DNA from: Halobacteriovorax sp. DA5
GTDB taxonomy: Bacteria > Bdellovibrionota > Bacteriovoracia > Bacteriovoracales > Bacteriovoracaceae
Direction: 5' to 3'
DNA: 64,000 nt
NCBI RefSeq assembly: GCF_002903145.1
Contig: NZ_PPDJ01000002.1
Coordinates: forward strand, 636,672 to 700,671
Below are positions 43,809-51,895 of this stretch, one piece after another. The position numbers were made by a program, and so were the translations under genes. Every line of letters starts with the position of its first letter. Within the stretch, counting starts at the first letter, position 1. The notes beneath the pieces are model-generated. The model made no database searches, was not told the DNA's origin, and worked only from the letters and a program-made list of their open reading frames with translations.

Positions 43809-44219
43809 TTACATTTTTTGAGCAATCTCGATGAGAACTCCACCAGTTGATTTTGGATGAATAAAGTTCACTAAACAATTATTCGCTCCAGGGCGTGGCG
43901 CTTCATAGAGAAGATTATAACCTAAGTCCCTAAGCTCTTGTGACTTTTTTGCAACATCAGGAACGCGGTAACACATATGGTGAATCCCTGGACCTTTTTT
44001 CTCAAGATACTTGGCAATTGGGCCTTGACCATCAATCGGCTCAAGTAATTCAATATGAGCATTTTCATCAATATGAGCAAAAGAAGTCGTCACTTGCTGA
44101 TCTTCAACCACTTCTCGGTGGTTAAATTCTAAACCTAAGTCACGATAAATTTTTTCGGCATTATCTAGATTCTCAACTGCGATCGCAATGTGATCTAGGA
44201 AACAATCTTTATTAAACAT
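43809..44219 (-). CDS. mce: Methylmalonyl-CoA epimerase-like VOC protein
   Basis: 136 aa, usual length. Metal ligands at DHIAIAVEN, IELLEP, HHMCYRV and VLIEIAQ in the two beta-alpha-beta-beta-beta repeats of the VOC fold. This matches methylmalonyl-CoA epimerase, which interconverts the R and S forms in propionate metabolism. No mutase is adjacent. Confidence 0.82.
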   Translation of the reverse strand: MFNKDCFLDHIAIAVENLDNAEKIYRDLGLEFNHREVVEDQQVTTSFAHIDENAHIELLEPIDGQGPIAKYLEKKGPGIHHMCYRVPDVAKKSQELRDLGYNLLYEAPRPGANNCLVNFIHPKSTGGVLIEIAQKM

Positions 44220-44306
44220 GATTTCTCCACTTTTCTTACTTAGTAATTTTCAAGCATTATAGAAAAGTCCGAAGGCTTGAGCAACCTTACAAGTTACTAT
44301 TAATAA

Positions 44307-46187
44307 CTAAAGATCGCTCAAATTAAATGGTGGTGAATCCAGAACATCCTCACCTGAACAGTCTGCAGGAGTCGTTGGAGTAGCTGGCTCTTGAGGTGTA
44401 ATTGGTGGCTTACAAAGACCGTTTACACAATCACCAAAAGTTGGAACTGAATAACATCTCTTCTCACAAGAAAGAGCATTATTCGGGTCGTTGACACGAA
44501 TGAGGTAACACTGTCTAACGTATTCGATACGACAGAACTCTTTCGAGACACAACTTTGATTTGGAACCTTTGAACAAAGAACTTGTTCGAAGTCATTATT
44601 AATATGATCACGACATGTATTAGTCGTTCCATCACAACAAAGTGACGCACAATCAAAATCTGAATTACAACTATTTCCAGTAGGAAGATTTCCAGTTGAA
44701 TCGAAATCATCACTACACTGCCCTACAATTGAGCGAGAAAAACAACGATTATTAAAACAACACTCTCCTGAACCACATTCACGATTTGCACTACATGACT
44801 TTAGAGAATTAAAATCATAACCATCTTTAGCACCAAGGCCTGTCTTTAGTAATTGAAGCTTAATCTCTTTTGTTTCAGCAATTTGAACTTCAAAACCATC
44901 TTCCATTGTAAACAGCTCAATTGTCCCTGTTACGTTACAACTTGAAACCGTCTCACCAGTTGATGCGTTATAATTCTTAGCTCTAATATTACAACCATCC
45001 ATATAGTACGTATCACCAGCAGCATTTAGAGTTTGAACAGAACGGTTAGAAAATGGAGATTGAGAACCTAAGTATTGAATCCCAGTTGTTTGATAATTAA
45101 TCTTTCCTGCACGTGGGAAGAGGTATGCCTGAGTTCCTGAAGCAATATTCGTAAAATCTGCAGCACCAGAAAGTGGTGCTTTAAAAATTGCACTTGGAGT
45201 CGTTCCCGACTGATAAACAGCTGCACCTTTAATTTCCCACTCATCTTCATTATGAATACGATATGGGCCACGGTAATCATAAGCTCCCCCACCTAAAGCA
45301 AGAGCAGTGCCTACGGCCGCAGGATGATTCACACCAAAAAGACTTTGAAACATCGCTGAGTCTTTCTTATCAGGAAGACACTTATATAAATTAGTCTCTA
45401 AAGATTCATTTGCAAGAAGATTACCTTCAATATCAATTTGCTCAAATACAGGTGTATTTGTTTTAGAAACTGTTTCAGCATTTACGATTTCATCGTACCA
45501 AAGAGTTTGATCCTTAATTTTTGCATATGAGTAAAGGCACACATCCCCTGCTTGATTACAGTAAGGATGACTAATAGAAGATGTAAAAGTTGGATCGTCT
45601 TCTAAACGTAGACCACGACAGTAAAGACCTGCATTAGTTGCATCACCTTCAACATCTTCGGCCGTATCATTATCATAATCATTGTAGTCAAATAGATCAT
45701 AAAGAAGTCTGATGTCGTTAAACTTCTTATCTGCTAAATCAAATGTAATAACATTAATAGTTGAAAACTCAGTAATCCCTGAACCAGGAACTTGACCAAC
45801 AACACCATCTAAAACAATTGGTGTTCTCTCTCGTCCAAAATAGAAGCGTCCTTTCACAACACGATTTTTAAGGGATGAAATATTTAAACCAGTAAGGTGG
45901 AGCTTCCCTCTAAAATCTTTAGGAATTGAAACTTTCTTTTTAAAAGATCCAGTATTTGGGTCAATGATTTGAGTAATTTCAACGGCAGTTGTATTAGGAA
46001 TACTTGTGATAGTCTCATTATCTCCATCTGTTGCATTATTTCCACCAGATGATCCACCACTTCCGTTATCTCCACTTCCAACTTCTTCAGATGGATTCTC
46101 TACAATGTCACGCACAGAACGTGGCTGCTCCATACAAGAAACAAAAAGTGAAAGTGTGAATAGGTAGACTAAGACATTCTTCATCAT
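44307..46187 (-). CDS. Large Cys-rich lipoprotein, unknown
   Basis: 626 aa. Lipobox FVSC (Cys near residue 18), a Gly/Ser/Asn-rich linker (about 35-60), a beta-rich body, and a C-terminal region (about 455-600) with more than twenty Cys in short repeats such as CGSGECCFNNRCF and CDGTTNTCRDH. Such regions form disulfide-bonded cell-surface modules. It is probably anchored on the outer membrane. Starts either at the first or second Met. Family not recognised. Confidence 0.7.
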   Translation of the reverse strand: MMKNVLVYLFTLSLFVSCMEQPRSVRDIVENPSEEVGSGDNGSGGSSGGNNATDGDNETITSIPNTTAVEITQIIDPNTGSFKKKVSIPKDFRGKLHLTGLNISSLKNRVVKGRFYFGRERTPIVLDGVVGQVPGSGITEFSTINVITFDLADKKFNDIRLLYDLFDYNDYDNDTAEDVEGDATNAGLYCRGLRLEDDPTFTSSISHPYCNQAGDVCLYSYAKIKDQTLWYDEIVNAETVSKTNTPVFEQIDIEGNLLANESLETNLYKCLPDKKDSAMFQSLFGVNHPAAVGTALALGGGAYDYRGPYRIHNEDEWEIKGAAVYQSGTTPSAIFKAPLSGAADFTNIASGTQAYLFPRAGKINYQTTGIQYLGSQSPFSNRSVQTLNAAGDTYYMDGCNIRAKNYNASTGETVSSCNVTGTIELFTMEDGFEVQIAETKEIKLQLLKTGLGAKDGYDFNSLKSCSANRECGSGECCFNNRCFSRSIVGQCSDDFDSTGNLPTGNSCNSDFDCASLCCDGTTNTCRDHINNDFEQVLCSKVPNQSCVSKEFCRIEYVRQCYLIRVNDPNNALSCEKRCYSVPTFGDCVNGLCKPPITPQEPATPTTPADCSGEDVLDSPPFNLSDL

Positions 46188-46298
46188 TAATTTGGCCTTA
46201 AGTTAATAATCTTCACTCTACTTATCGAAATCAGAGAAAATTAAGTTAACCCTAAGTAAATATTAACCTCGAACTTGAAAAATCTGCCGATAAAGCGC

Positions 46299-46342
46299 TA
46301 AGGAGCTGAATTTACGAATAAACTCGTAAATCAGCTGCCTTA
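46299..46342 (-). other. Long AT-rich hairpin upstream of the lipoprotein gene
   Basis: TAAGG-AGCTG-ATTTACGA pairs with TCGTAAAT-CAGCT-CCTTA across loop ATAAAC, with one extra base on each side. No U-tract. It lies between the stop of the 46377 gene and the lipoprotein start. Confidence 0.6.
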
Positions 46343-46376
46343 AATATGTGCAATTTGGAATTAGATAATGAAGAAT

Positions 46377-47045
46377 CTAGGCTTTTCTAAACAAGGAAAC
46401 AAGAACCCCTGTTAGCACGTCTTGAATCAGAGTTAATAACAGACAAATTATATAAATTAATTCAATCGCTATCCCCGTCCCTGGCGCGTAATTAGTAACG
46501 ACTTGAGCAATCCCTGCAATGATAAATGAAATCACCAGAAACCCTAAATAAGTGCCGCCAAGAGTTGAAACTTTCTTTTTTGTGATAGCAAAATTCGATT
46601 CACCTTCTTTATCAAAAAGAATCGATGTCATGGCAACAAAACTATAGAAATAGGCTACATAAAAAAATGGGATCACAAAAAAAGCGACTCCAAGAATCAT
46701 CAGTAGCGAAGTAAGAAAGCCGTAGAACATATACGTAGGAATATCCCACAGAACTTTTGAAACTCGATAAGGTAATTTTTCGAAAGCAAAGAAGAAGAAA
46801 TTAAGAATAAAAACCGACTGAATAATTGTACCAAAAACATTTACCGCGGCCACCGTAATTACCGTCATGTCATCTTGAGCATTAAAATATGCTAGGCCAT
46901 AGGCCTTTAATGCGAATGATAAAAAGAATAGTGGTAAATAATGAGGAAGATTCCCCTTCATTGCGCTTACTGCTTCATACATTGAATCAATAAAAGAAAG
47001 GTCCTTACTATCTTCGTTAGTGACTTCTTCATGATGCATATCCAT
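46377..47045 (-). CDS. Polytopic membrane protein, unknown
   Basis: The ATG at 47045 is favoured because GGGAGG lies 6 bases before it; the ATG two codons earlier is too close. 222 aa with an acidic N-terminal tail and five or six membrane segments. The hydrophobic plan recalls DUF4013/YIP1-type proteins but is not diagnostic. It follows the asparaginase gene by under 20 bases and is likely co-transcribed. Confidence 0.6.
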   Translation of the reverse strand: MDMHHEEVTNEDSKDLSFIDSMYEAVSAMKGNLPHYLPLFFLSFALKAYGLAYFNAQDDMTVITVAAVNVFGTIIQSVFILNFFFFAFEKLPYRVSKVLWDIPTYMFYGFLTSLLMILGVAFFVIPFFYVAYFYSFVAMTSILFDKEGESNFAITKKKVSTLGGTYLGFLVISFIIAGIAQVVTNYAPGTGIAIELIYIICLLLTLIQDVLTGVLVSLFRKA

Positions 47046-47063
47046 TTGCATCCTCCCTATAAG

Positions 47064-47597
47064 TTAGTCTTGAGTATATTCAAACGTACGCTTTGCATGA
47101 TTCTTTCTCACACCAGGAACTTTAAAAAGTTGCCCGTGAAAAGAAATATACACACCTGCTTCTACTATTCTAGCAGCATAAAGACTTTCTGTAACATTTT
47201 GAAAGGCATCACTATCAACAAAGCCCATAGGCTTCATCGCTCCAGTGAAAATGATTGGAACTTGCAAGTCTTTTGCGCCGTCAAGAGCGTCATAAACAAA
47301 TTGTGCAGACTTTGCCATGGTATCAGTTCCATGCAACACGATTAGAGGAATATTTTTCTCCAACTGCGCCTTTATTGTCTTAAGCAAAACCTGACGATCA
47401 TAATCAGTGAAATACAGCGAGTCTTTATTGATAATATTCATTATGTGAAGCTTCGTATAAGGAAGCCTTAGACGGTCAATGATAGTCTGGCGAATAAAAG
47501 AATCTCGATTCTTTAATGAACCATCGCTCTCGCTATAGGACTTCTCTATTGTTCCACCTGTTGAAATTAATTGAATATCTTGAACATGGTTTTCCAT
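47064..47597 (-). CDS. Short asparaginase-domain protein
   Basis: 177 aa, about half the usual length. The N-terminal domain of L-asparaginase I/II is present with both Thr-containing motifs (ISTGGTIEKS and LHGTDTMAKSA), including the second Thr and the Lys of the triad. The C-terminal domain is absent, and the sequence ends cleanly with a stop rather than a frameshift. Short members of this type exist in other genomes. Activity without the second domain is doubtful. Confidence 0.7.
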   Translation of the reverse strand: MENHVQDIQLISTGGTIEKSYSESDGSLKNRDSFIRQTIIDRLRLPYTKLHIMNIINKDSLYFTDYDRQVLLKTIKAQLEKNIPLIVLHGTDTMAKSAQFVYDALDGAKDLQVPIIFTGAMKPMGFVDSDAFQNVTESLYAARIVEAGVYISFHGQLFKVPGVRKNHAKRTFEYTQD

Positions 47598-47685
47598 GTA
47601 CTTCCCTCGCTATAAAAATGAATTCCTATCTTATACCTAATTTTTTCAATGATTTTAAGAATTTAAGTAATTTTTTTACTCTTAA

Positions 47686-47716
47686 CCCTTGACGCTCATC
47701 ATTTTGCTCCCATCTT
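47686..47716 (+). promoter_or_regulatory. Heat-shock (sigma32-type) promoter of htpG
   Basis: CCCTTGAC, a 14-base spacer, then TCCCATCTT. This matches the sigma32 consensus CTTGAA - N13-17 - CCCCATNT closely and lies about 50 bases before the htpG ATG. Confidence 0.7.
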
Positions 47717-47764
47717 TGGGTCGTAAGAACAATTATCTACTTGATTATATATGAAGGAGTATCA

Positions 47765-49660
47765 ATGACTAATCGCACAGGACAAATCTCTGTTGCAACA
47801 AGCGACATTTTTCCAATTATTAAGAAATGGCTTTATTCAGAACACGATATCTTCATCCGCGAGCTGATTGCCAACGCAAGTGATGCCATCACAAAGCGCG
47901 CCACACTTGCACGTCAAACGGGAGATGAGCTTCCTACTGGAAGAATTTCTGTAAAAGTAAATAAAGACGCAAAAACAATCACGGTTACTGATAACGGGAT
48001 TGGAATGAGCGAAGAAGAAGTTGAAAAATACATTGCTCAACTGGCTTTTTCTGGAGCTGAAGAGTTCGTAAAAAAAATGGAAGAAGTTGGCGGCGAATCA
48101 GATAATGATATTATCGGTAAATTCGGACTTGGTTTCTATTCAGCATTTATGGTTGCAAAAAAAGTTGAAGTTGACTCTCTTTCAATGACTAAAGGCTCAA
48201 CAGCAACAAAATGGTCTTGCGAAGGTGATACAGAATACACTTTCTCTGATTCTGATAAAAAAGAAGTTGGTACAACGATTACACTTCACATTGCTGAAGA
48301 CTCTGAAGAGTTTCTAAACAAGTGGAAACTAAATGAGACTCTATCTAACCACTGTGATTTTATGCCATATGAAATTGCATTATTAGATGAAGCAAATAAA
48401 GAAGATACTGAAACAATTGTAAATGACACAAAACCTATCTGGAAGCGTGATCCTAAGGAATTAACTGATGAGGACTACAAAGGTCTCTATCGTAAATTAT
48501 TTCCAATGGACGGAGAGCCCCTATTTTGGATTCACCTAAATGTTGATCACCCATTTACATTAAACGGGATTTTATTCTTCCCAAAATACAACCCAATGAA
48601 GCCAGTTGGTGATAAGAATATTCGTCTATACTGTCGCCAAGTATTCGTTTCTGATAACGTAAAAAATATTATTCCAGAGTTCTTAGGACTTCTTAAAGGT
48701 GCTATTGACTCTCATGACATCCCACTTAACGTATCAAGATCATCTCTACAAGGTGATCCAAATATTAGAAAGATTTCAAATTATATTGTTAAGAAAGTTG
48801 CAGAGGCCCTAAAACTTCTTAATAAGAAAGATAGAGCAAAGTATGAAAGCATCTGGAATGATATTGGGCTATTCGTAAAATATGGTTGTGTATCAGATGA
48901 GAAATTTGATGATTTAATGCGTGAGCGAGTACTATTTAAAACTAATGAAGGACAATTTGTTACACTAAACGAATACCTTGAATCAGTACCTGCTGACTAC
49001 GCTGAGAAAATGGCCGGAAAAATTCTCTACTTTGAAAAAGATGCGGCCAACCAATCTCTTCTAGCTCAACTTAAAGAAGCTGGAATTAAGGCCTTAGAGA
49101 CAGATAATCATATCGATCCACACTTCATCCAACACTCGGAAATGAAGAAATTCAAAAAGGGTGAAGAAGAAGTTGAAATCAAATTTGTAAGTGTTGATTC
49201 TGAAATAGAAAACCTACTTGCAAGTGAAGCAACTTCTGAAAACGACATTAAAGTCAAAGAGATGTTTGCGAAATTCCTTGGTATTAAACTAGAAGAAAAA
49301 GAAGGTGAAGCACCGGCAAGTAAGGGACTTGAGATTGGCCGCATGGCAAATGCTCAAACTCCTGCATATTTTAAAGTTGATGAGTCGATGAAACGCTTTG
49401 CTCAAATGACTCAGTCAATGGGTGGCGATCACCAATTCCCTATTAAGAAAACACTTGTCGTTAATACGACAAATCCACTAGTTCAAAGTGCATTCAAGAT
49501 CCACACAAGTGGTAAGAATGAAGACCTAGCAAAGAAACTTTGTCAGCATGTTGAAGACCTAGCGGGTATCTCAAGTGAAGGACTAAAACCAGAAGAGCGC
49601 GATCTATTCGTAAAGCGTTCTCAAGATCTTATTAGCGAATTATCAAATCACATAAACTAA
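47765..49660 (+). CDS. htpG: Molecular chaperone HtpG (Hsp90)
   Basis: The ATG at 47765 (MTNRTGQ) has AAGGAG 6 bases before it; an ATG at 47741 would add 8 residues. 631 aa. GHKL ATPase N-terminal domain (RELIANASDA, TDNGIGMS, GKFGLGFYSAF), middle domain with the catalytic Arg (SRSSLQGD), and a C-terminal dimer domain; the MEEVD tail is absent, as in bacteria. Heat-shock promoter upstream and a long hairpin downstream. Confidence 0.96.
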   Translation: MTNRTGQISVATSDIFPIIKKWLYSEHDIFIRELIANASDAITKRATLARQTGDELPTGRISVKVNKDAKTITVTDNGIGMSEEEVEKYIAQLAFSGAEEFVKKMEEVGGESDNDIIGKFGLGFYSAFMVAKKVEVDSLSMTKGSTATKWSCEGDTEYTFSDSDKKEVGTTITLHIAEDSEEFLNKWKLNETLSNHCDFMPYEIALLDEANKEDTETIVNDTKPIWKRDPKELTDEDYKGLYRKLFPMDGEPLFWIHLNVDHPFTLNGILFFPKYNPMKPVGDKNIRLYCRQVFVSDNVKNIIPEFLGLLKGAIDSHDIPLNVSRSSLQGDPNIRKISNYIVKKVAEALKLLNKKDRAKYESIWNDIGLFVKYGCVSDEKFDDLMRERVLFKTNEGQFVTLNEYLESVPADYAEKMAGKILYFEKDAANQSLLAQLKEAGIKALETDNHIDPHFIQHSEMKKFKKGEEEVEIKFVSVDSEIENLLASEATSENDIKVKEMFAKFLGIKLEEKEGEAPASKGLEIGRMANAQTPAYFKVDESMKRFAQMTQSMGGDHQFPIKKTLVVNTTNPLVQSAFKIHTSGKNEDLAKKLCQHVEDLAGISSEGLKPEERDLFVKRSQDLISELSNHIN

Positions 49661-49668
49661 AAGTACAC

Positions 49669-49726
49669 GCCACCTTTTCGAGATATTAAGAAGTTAAGAG
49701 CTTAATATTTAGAAAAGGTGGCCTTT
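49669..49726 (+). terminator. Long hairpin after htpG
   Basis: GCCACCTTTTC pairs with GAAAAGGTGGC, and inside it ATATTAAG pairs with CTTAATAT. The total stem is nearly 20 bp over 54 bases. Only a short T-run (CTTTC) follows. Confidence 0.65.
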
Positions 49727-49812
49727 CGCTCTATATAATTTTCAAAACTTGCCCTATCCAGACTCTTTTCGTTTATAGTCGGCCAGACAAAATAATAAAA
49801 GAGGATGACGAA

Positions 49813-50241
49813 ATGAAGAGATTACTTCTTACAACGATCACTTTTGCAACAATTGTAAATAGTGCACAAGCAATGCCAAGTCTAATGAATGAAGATATGC
49901 CATCAACATCTGTTGCGACAGCTTTCACAGTGGCACCAATCGGACTAGCAATTCAAGCAGTAGGTTCAGTAACTCATGCTACATTTTTAGCATCACTTGC
50001 GGTTTTTAATCCGTCAGAAGCAGTTCAAATGACTAAAGAATCTTTAGGAATTTATAACAGAGAAGAAATCGAGCGTGCTATTGAAAGAAATGACCTTGAT
50101 ATCATCGACTCTTTGAGAGAGATGGTAAGAGAGGACCTAAAAGCTGGTGGACAAATTGAAAGCCTTGATCAACTTTCAGATAGAGATGTTGATCAACTTA
50201 TTAATGTAGCACTATATATACCAAACGAATCTGAAGAATAA
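49813..50241 (+). CDS. Small secreted protein, tandem paralogue 1
   Basis: 142 aa with a signal peptide (ending AQA, about residue 20). The central part is hydrophobic and Ala-rich (about 35-65); the C-terminal 60 are acidic and helical with NREEIERAIERNDLDII. The next gene shares this C-terminal block. GAGGATGACGAA lies before the ATG. Only 13 bases separate it from its paralogue. Function unknown. Confidence 0.7.
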   Translation: MKRLLLTTITFATIVNSAQAMPSLMNEDMPSTSVATAFTVAPIGLAIQAVGSVTHATFLASLAVFNPSEAVQMTKESLGIYNREEIERAIERNDLDIIDSLREMVREDLKAGGQIESLDQLSDRDVDQLINVALYIPNESEE

Positions 50242-50254
50242 TTTGAGGAAAGCA

Positions 50255-50647
50255 ATGAAGAAACTAACTTTATCAATTCTAATGGCATTAACAATCTCTA
50301 ATCCGGCCAATGCCCTGGAAACAACAAGAGATTTTCTAGACACAAGCTCAATGGTAACAACTGGTTGGGTTTATGCAGCAGGTTTATATACTGAAATGAC
50401 TGCGACATTAGGTTTTCAAACTTCTTTTGCAGCAAGTGTATCTTCTCTACAGGTTACAGCAAGAGCGATTAATAATCTTAATCGTGAAGAAGTTGAAAGA
50501 GCAATTGAAAGAGATGATCAAGATACGCTTGATTCAATTAGAGATCTAATTAGATATGAATTAGAAGAAGCTGGTGAAATCTCTTCTGGAGATGAACTAA
50601 GTAATGAAGAAGCAGACATTCTTCTTTATGTTGTTTTAACAAAATAA
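50255..50647 (+). CDS. Small secreted protein, tandem paralogue 2
   Basis: The ATG at 50255 is chosen since GAGGAAA precedes it. 130 aa with a signal peptide (ending ANA). The block NREEVERAIERDDQDTLDSI aligns with the same part of the upstream gene, so the two arose by tandem duplication; the N-terminal halves have diverged. A strong terminator follows both. Confidence 0.7.
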   Translation: MKKLTLSILMALTISNPANALETTRDFLDTSSMVTTGWVYAAGLYTEMTATLGFQTSFAASVSSLQVTARAINNLNREEVERAIERDDQDTLDSIRDLIRYELEEAGEISSGDELSNEEADILLYVVLTK

Positions 50648-50662
50648 AATTTCAAATAAAAA

Positions 50663-50690
50663 AAGGCCAGTTCAAAACTGGCCTTTTTTC
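50663..50690 (+). terminator. Terminator of the paralogue pair
   Basis: AAGGCCAGTT / AACTGGCCTT form a 10-bp stem with a 3-base loop and a T-run of six. Confidence 0.92.
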
Positions 50691-50717
50691 TATCTATCCT
50701 CTGCTTTAAGTTATCTT

Positions 50718-51221
50718 TTAAAATGCTGCATTCTTCTCATCAAAGCTTCTTGCAAAAGTTTCAATTGAAACAACATTTGTACTTTCATCCATACCGTCTG
50801 CATGTTTAAATGCTACGTTCTTATTATGTGCACTCATTGCATTTCCGTTTGTATGTGATCTCTTTTCATATGTACGAGAATTTTCTTCTCTTTCAAGCTC
50901 TTCTTTACAAGAGATACAACAAGTAGCGATTGGTCTAGCATGTAATCTTTTGATAGAGATCTCTTCTCCACACTCCTCACACTCTCCAAAAGTACCGCTT
51001 GCAATTTTTTCTAGAGCACGATTAACTTTGTTAAGTAGAAATTTATCTCTTCCCATAAGCTTTAGCTTTAGTTGAGCATCTCTCTCATTAGAAGTTTGGT
51101 CGATAATGTCACCGCTAGTCTCGTTAGTTAATACTTGCTCGACACTTCCTGTAGTACTGACCAGCTGATTTTTAAGATTAATGAATAAGTTTTTGAAGTG
51201 TTCTTTTTGTTCAATGTTCAT
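50718..51221 (-). CDS. DksA/TraR-type zinc finger protein
   Basis: The ATG at 51221 (MNIEQKEHF) has GGAG 5 bases before it; an ATG at 51236 lies before that site. 167 aa. A coiled-coil N-terminal region followed by the C4 zinc finger FGECEECGEEISIKRL ... ATCCISCKEE. DksA-type proteins enter the RNA polymerase secondary channel and, with ppGpp, adjust initiation; the DxxDxA tip motif at the coiled-coil end is not obvious. The C-terminal 45 residues are an unusual polar extension. Single gene. Confidence 0.82.
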   Translation of the reverse strand: MNIEQKEHFKNLFINLKNQLVSTTGSVEQVLTNETSGDIIDQTSNERDAQLKLKLMGRDKFLLNKVNRALEKIASGTFGECEECGEEISIKRLHARPIATCCISCKEELEREENSRTYEKRSHTNGNAMSAHNKNVAFKHADGMDESTNVVSIETFARSFDEKNAAF

Positions 51222-51466
51222 AGTATCTCCATTCAATCTAAAAATAAGTAGTCCATTACGTCTTACCTAAAGTTTTCTTCCTGATAACTTTAGAGAGATT
51301 CCTTTCTCTGCTTATTATAAAGCAATGAGCGTGCCAATTTTGAAGGCCTTAATTCGGATAAATTTTATGGAATTCGTGGTGTAAAAATGAATTTTGGGGC
51401 CAGACTGACTTTTTAAGGCCAGTATTGGCACCGTCAGAACGCACCAGTCCTCAATTTTAGTTGAGT

Positions 51467-51895
51467 TTAAACGAGTTTATCGTCTCGAGAGATAATCAAG
51501 CGTTCATCATCGATCATCTTTGAATAGATTATCATGACTTCCTGGTGTGCTTCTAGGGCCTGAGACTTTGGAACTTTTTTCTGGATAAAGAAAAGAATAT
51601 CTTCTCGGATGCCTTTAGGAAGTTTTGCAAGAATCCCCTGTCGGTCTTCTTCCCTTTCTAGCTTTAAGGCATTTCCTAAGCTTTCAACTTTTACTTCTCT
51701 TAAGAACTCGCTCATCATCTGTGGTGTGATAAATTGCAGATCTTTTAAACGATACATACTCGCACGTAATTTATCTGCTAATTCAAAGTCCATCTTTGTG
51801 ATATTAGAAATAAGAGTTTCCTTCTCTTCTTTATTCATTAAAGAGATGGCCTCAAGAATTGCTTCAAAGCCCGACTCTTTAGAACCTTTCGACAT
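51467..51895 (-). CDS. FliG C-terminal-like protein, stand-alone
   Basis: 142 aa. The sequence MYRLKDLQFITPQMMSEFL, then REVKVESLGNALK and a late helical block follow the FliG C-terminal domain (rotor domain with ARM/middle region), where FliG reads FEDI ... VLREVDTKDLALALK. It has no N-terminal FliG domain and ends with a short acidic tail. FliG-C contacts the MotA stator. The start lies 17 bases inside the end of hldD. It could be a partial paralogue that interferes with or replaces FliG. Confidence 0.55.
   Translation of the reverse strand: MSKGSKESGFEAILEAISLMNKEEKETLISNITKMDFELADKLRASMYRLKDLQFITPQMMSEFLREVKVESLGNALKLEREEDRQGILAKLPKGIREDILFFIQKKVPKSQALEAHQEVMIIYSKMIDDERLIISRDDKLV

Noticed and set aside
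44423..45292. Minus-strand short frames inside the Cys-rich lipoprotein gene
   Set aside because: Out-of-frame shadows without ribosome-binding sites.
51268..51293. CTAAAGTT/AACTTTAG inverted repeat downstream of the FliG-like gene
   Set aside because: The stem is AT-rich, the loop is 10 bases and no T-run follows; weak as a terminator.
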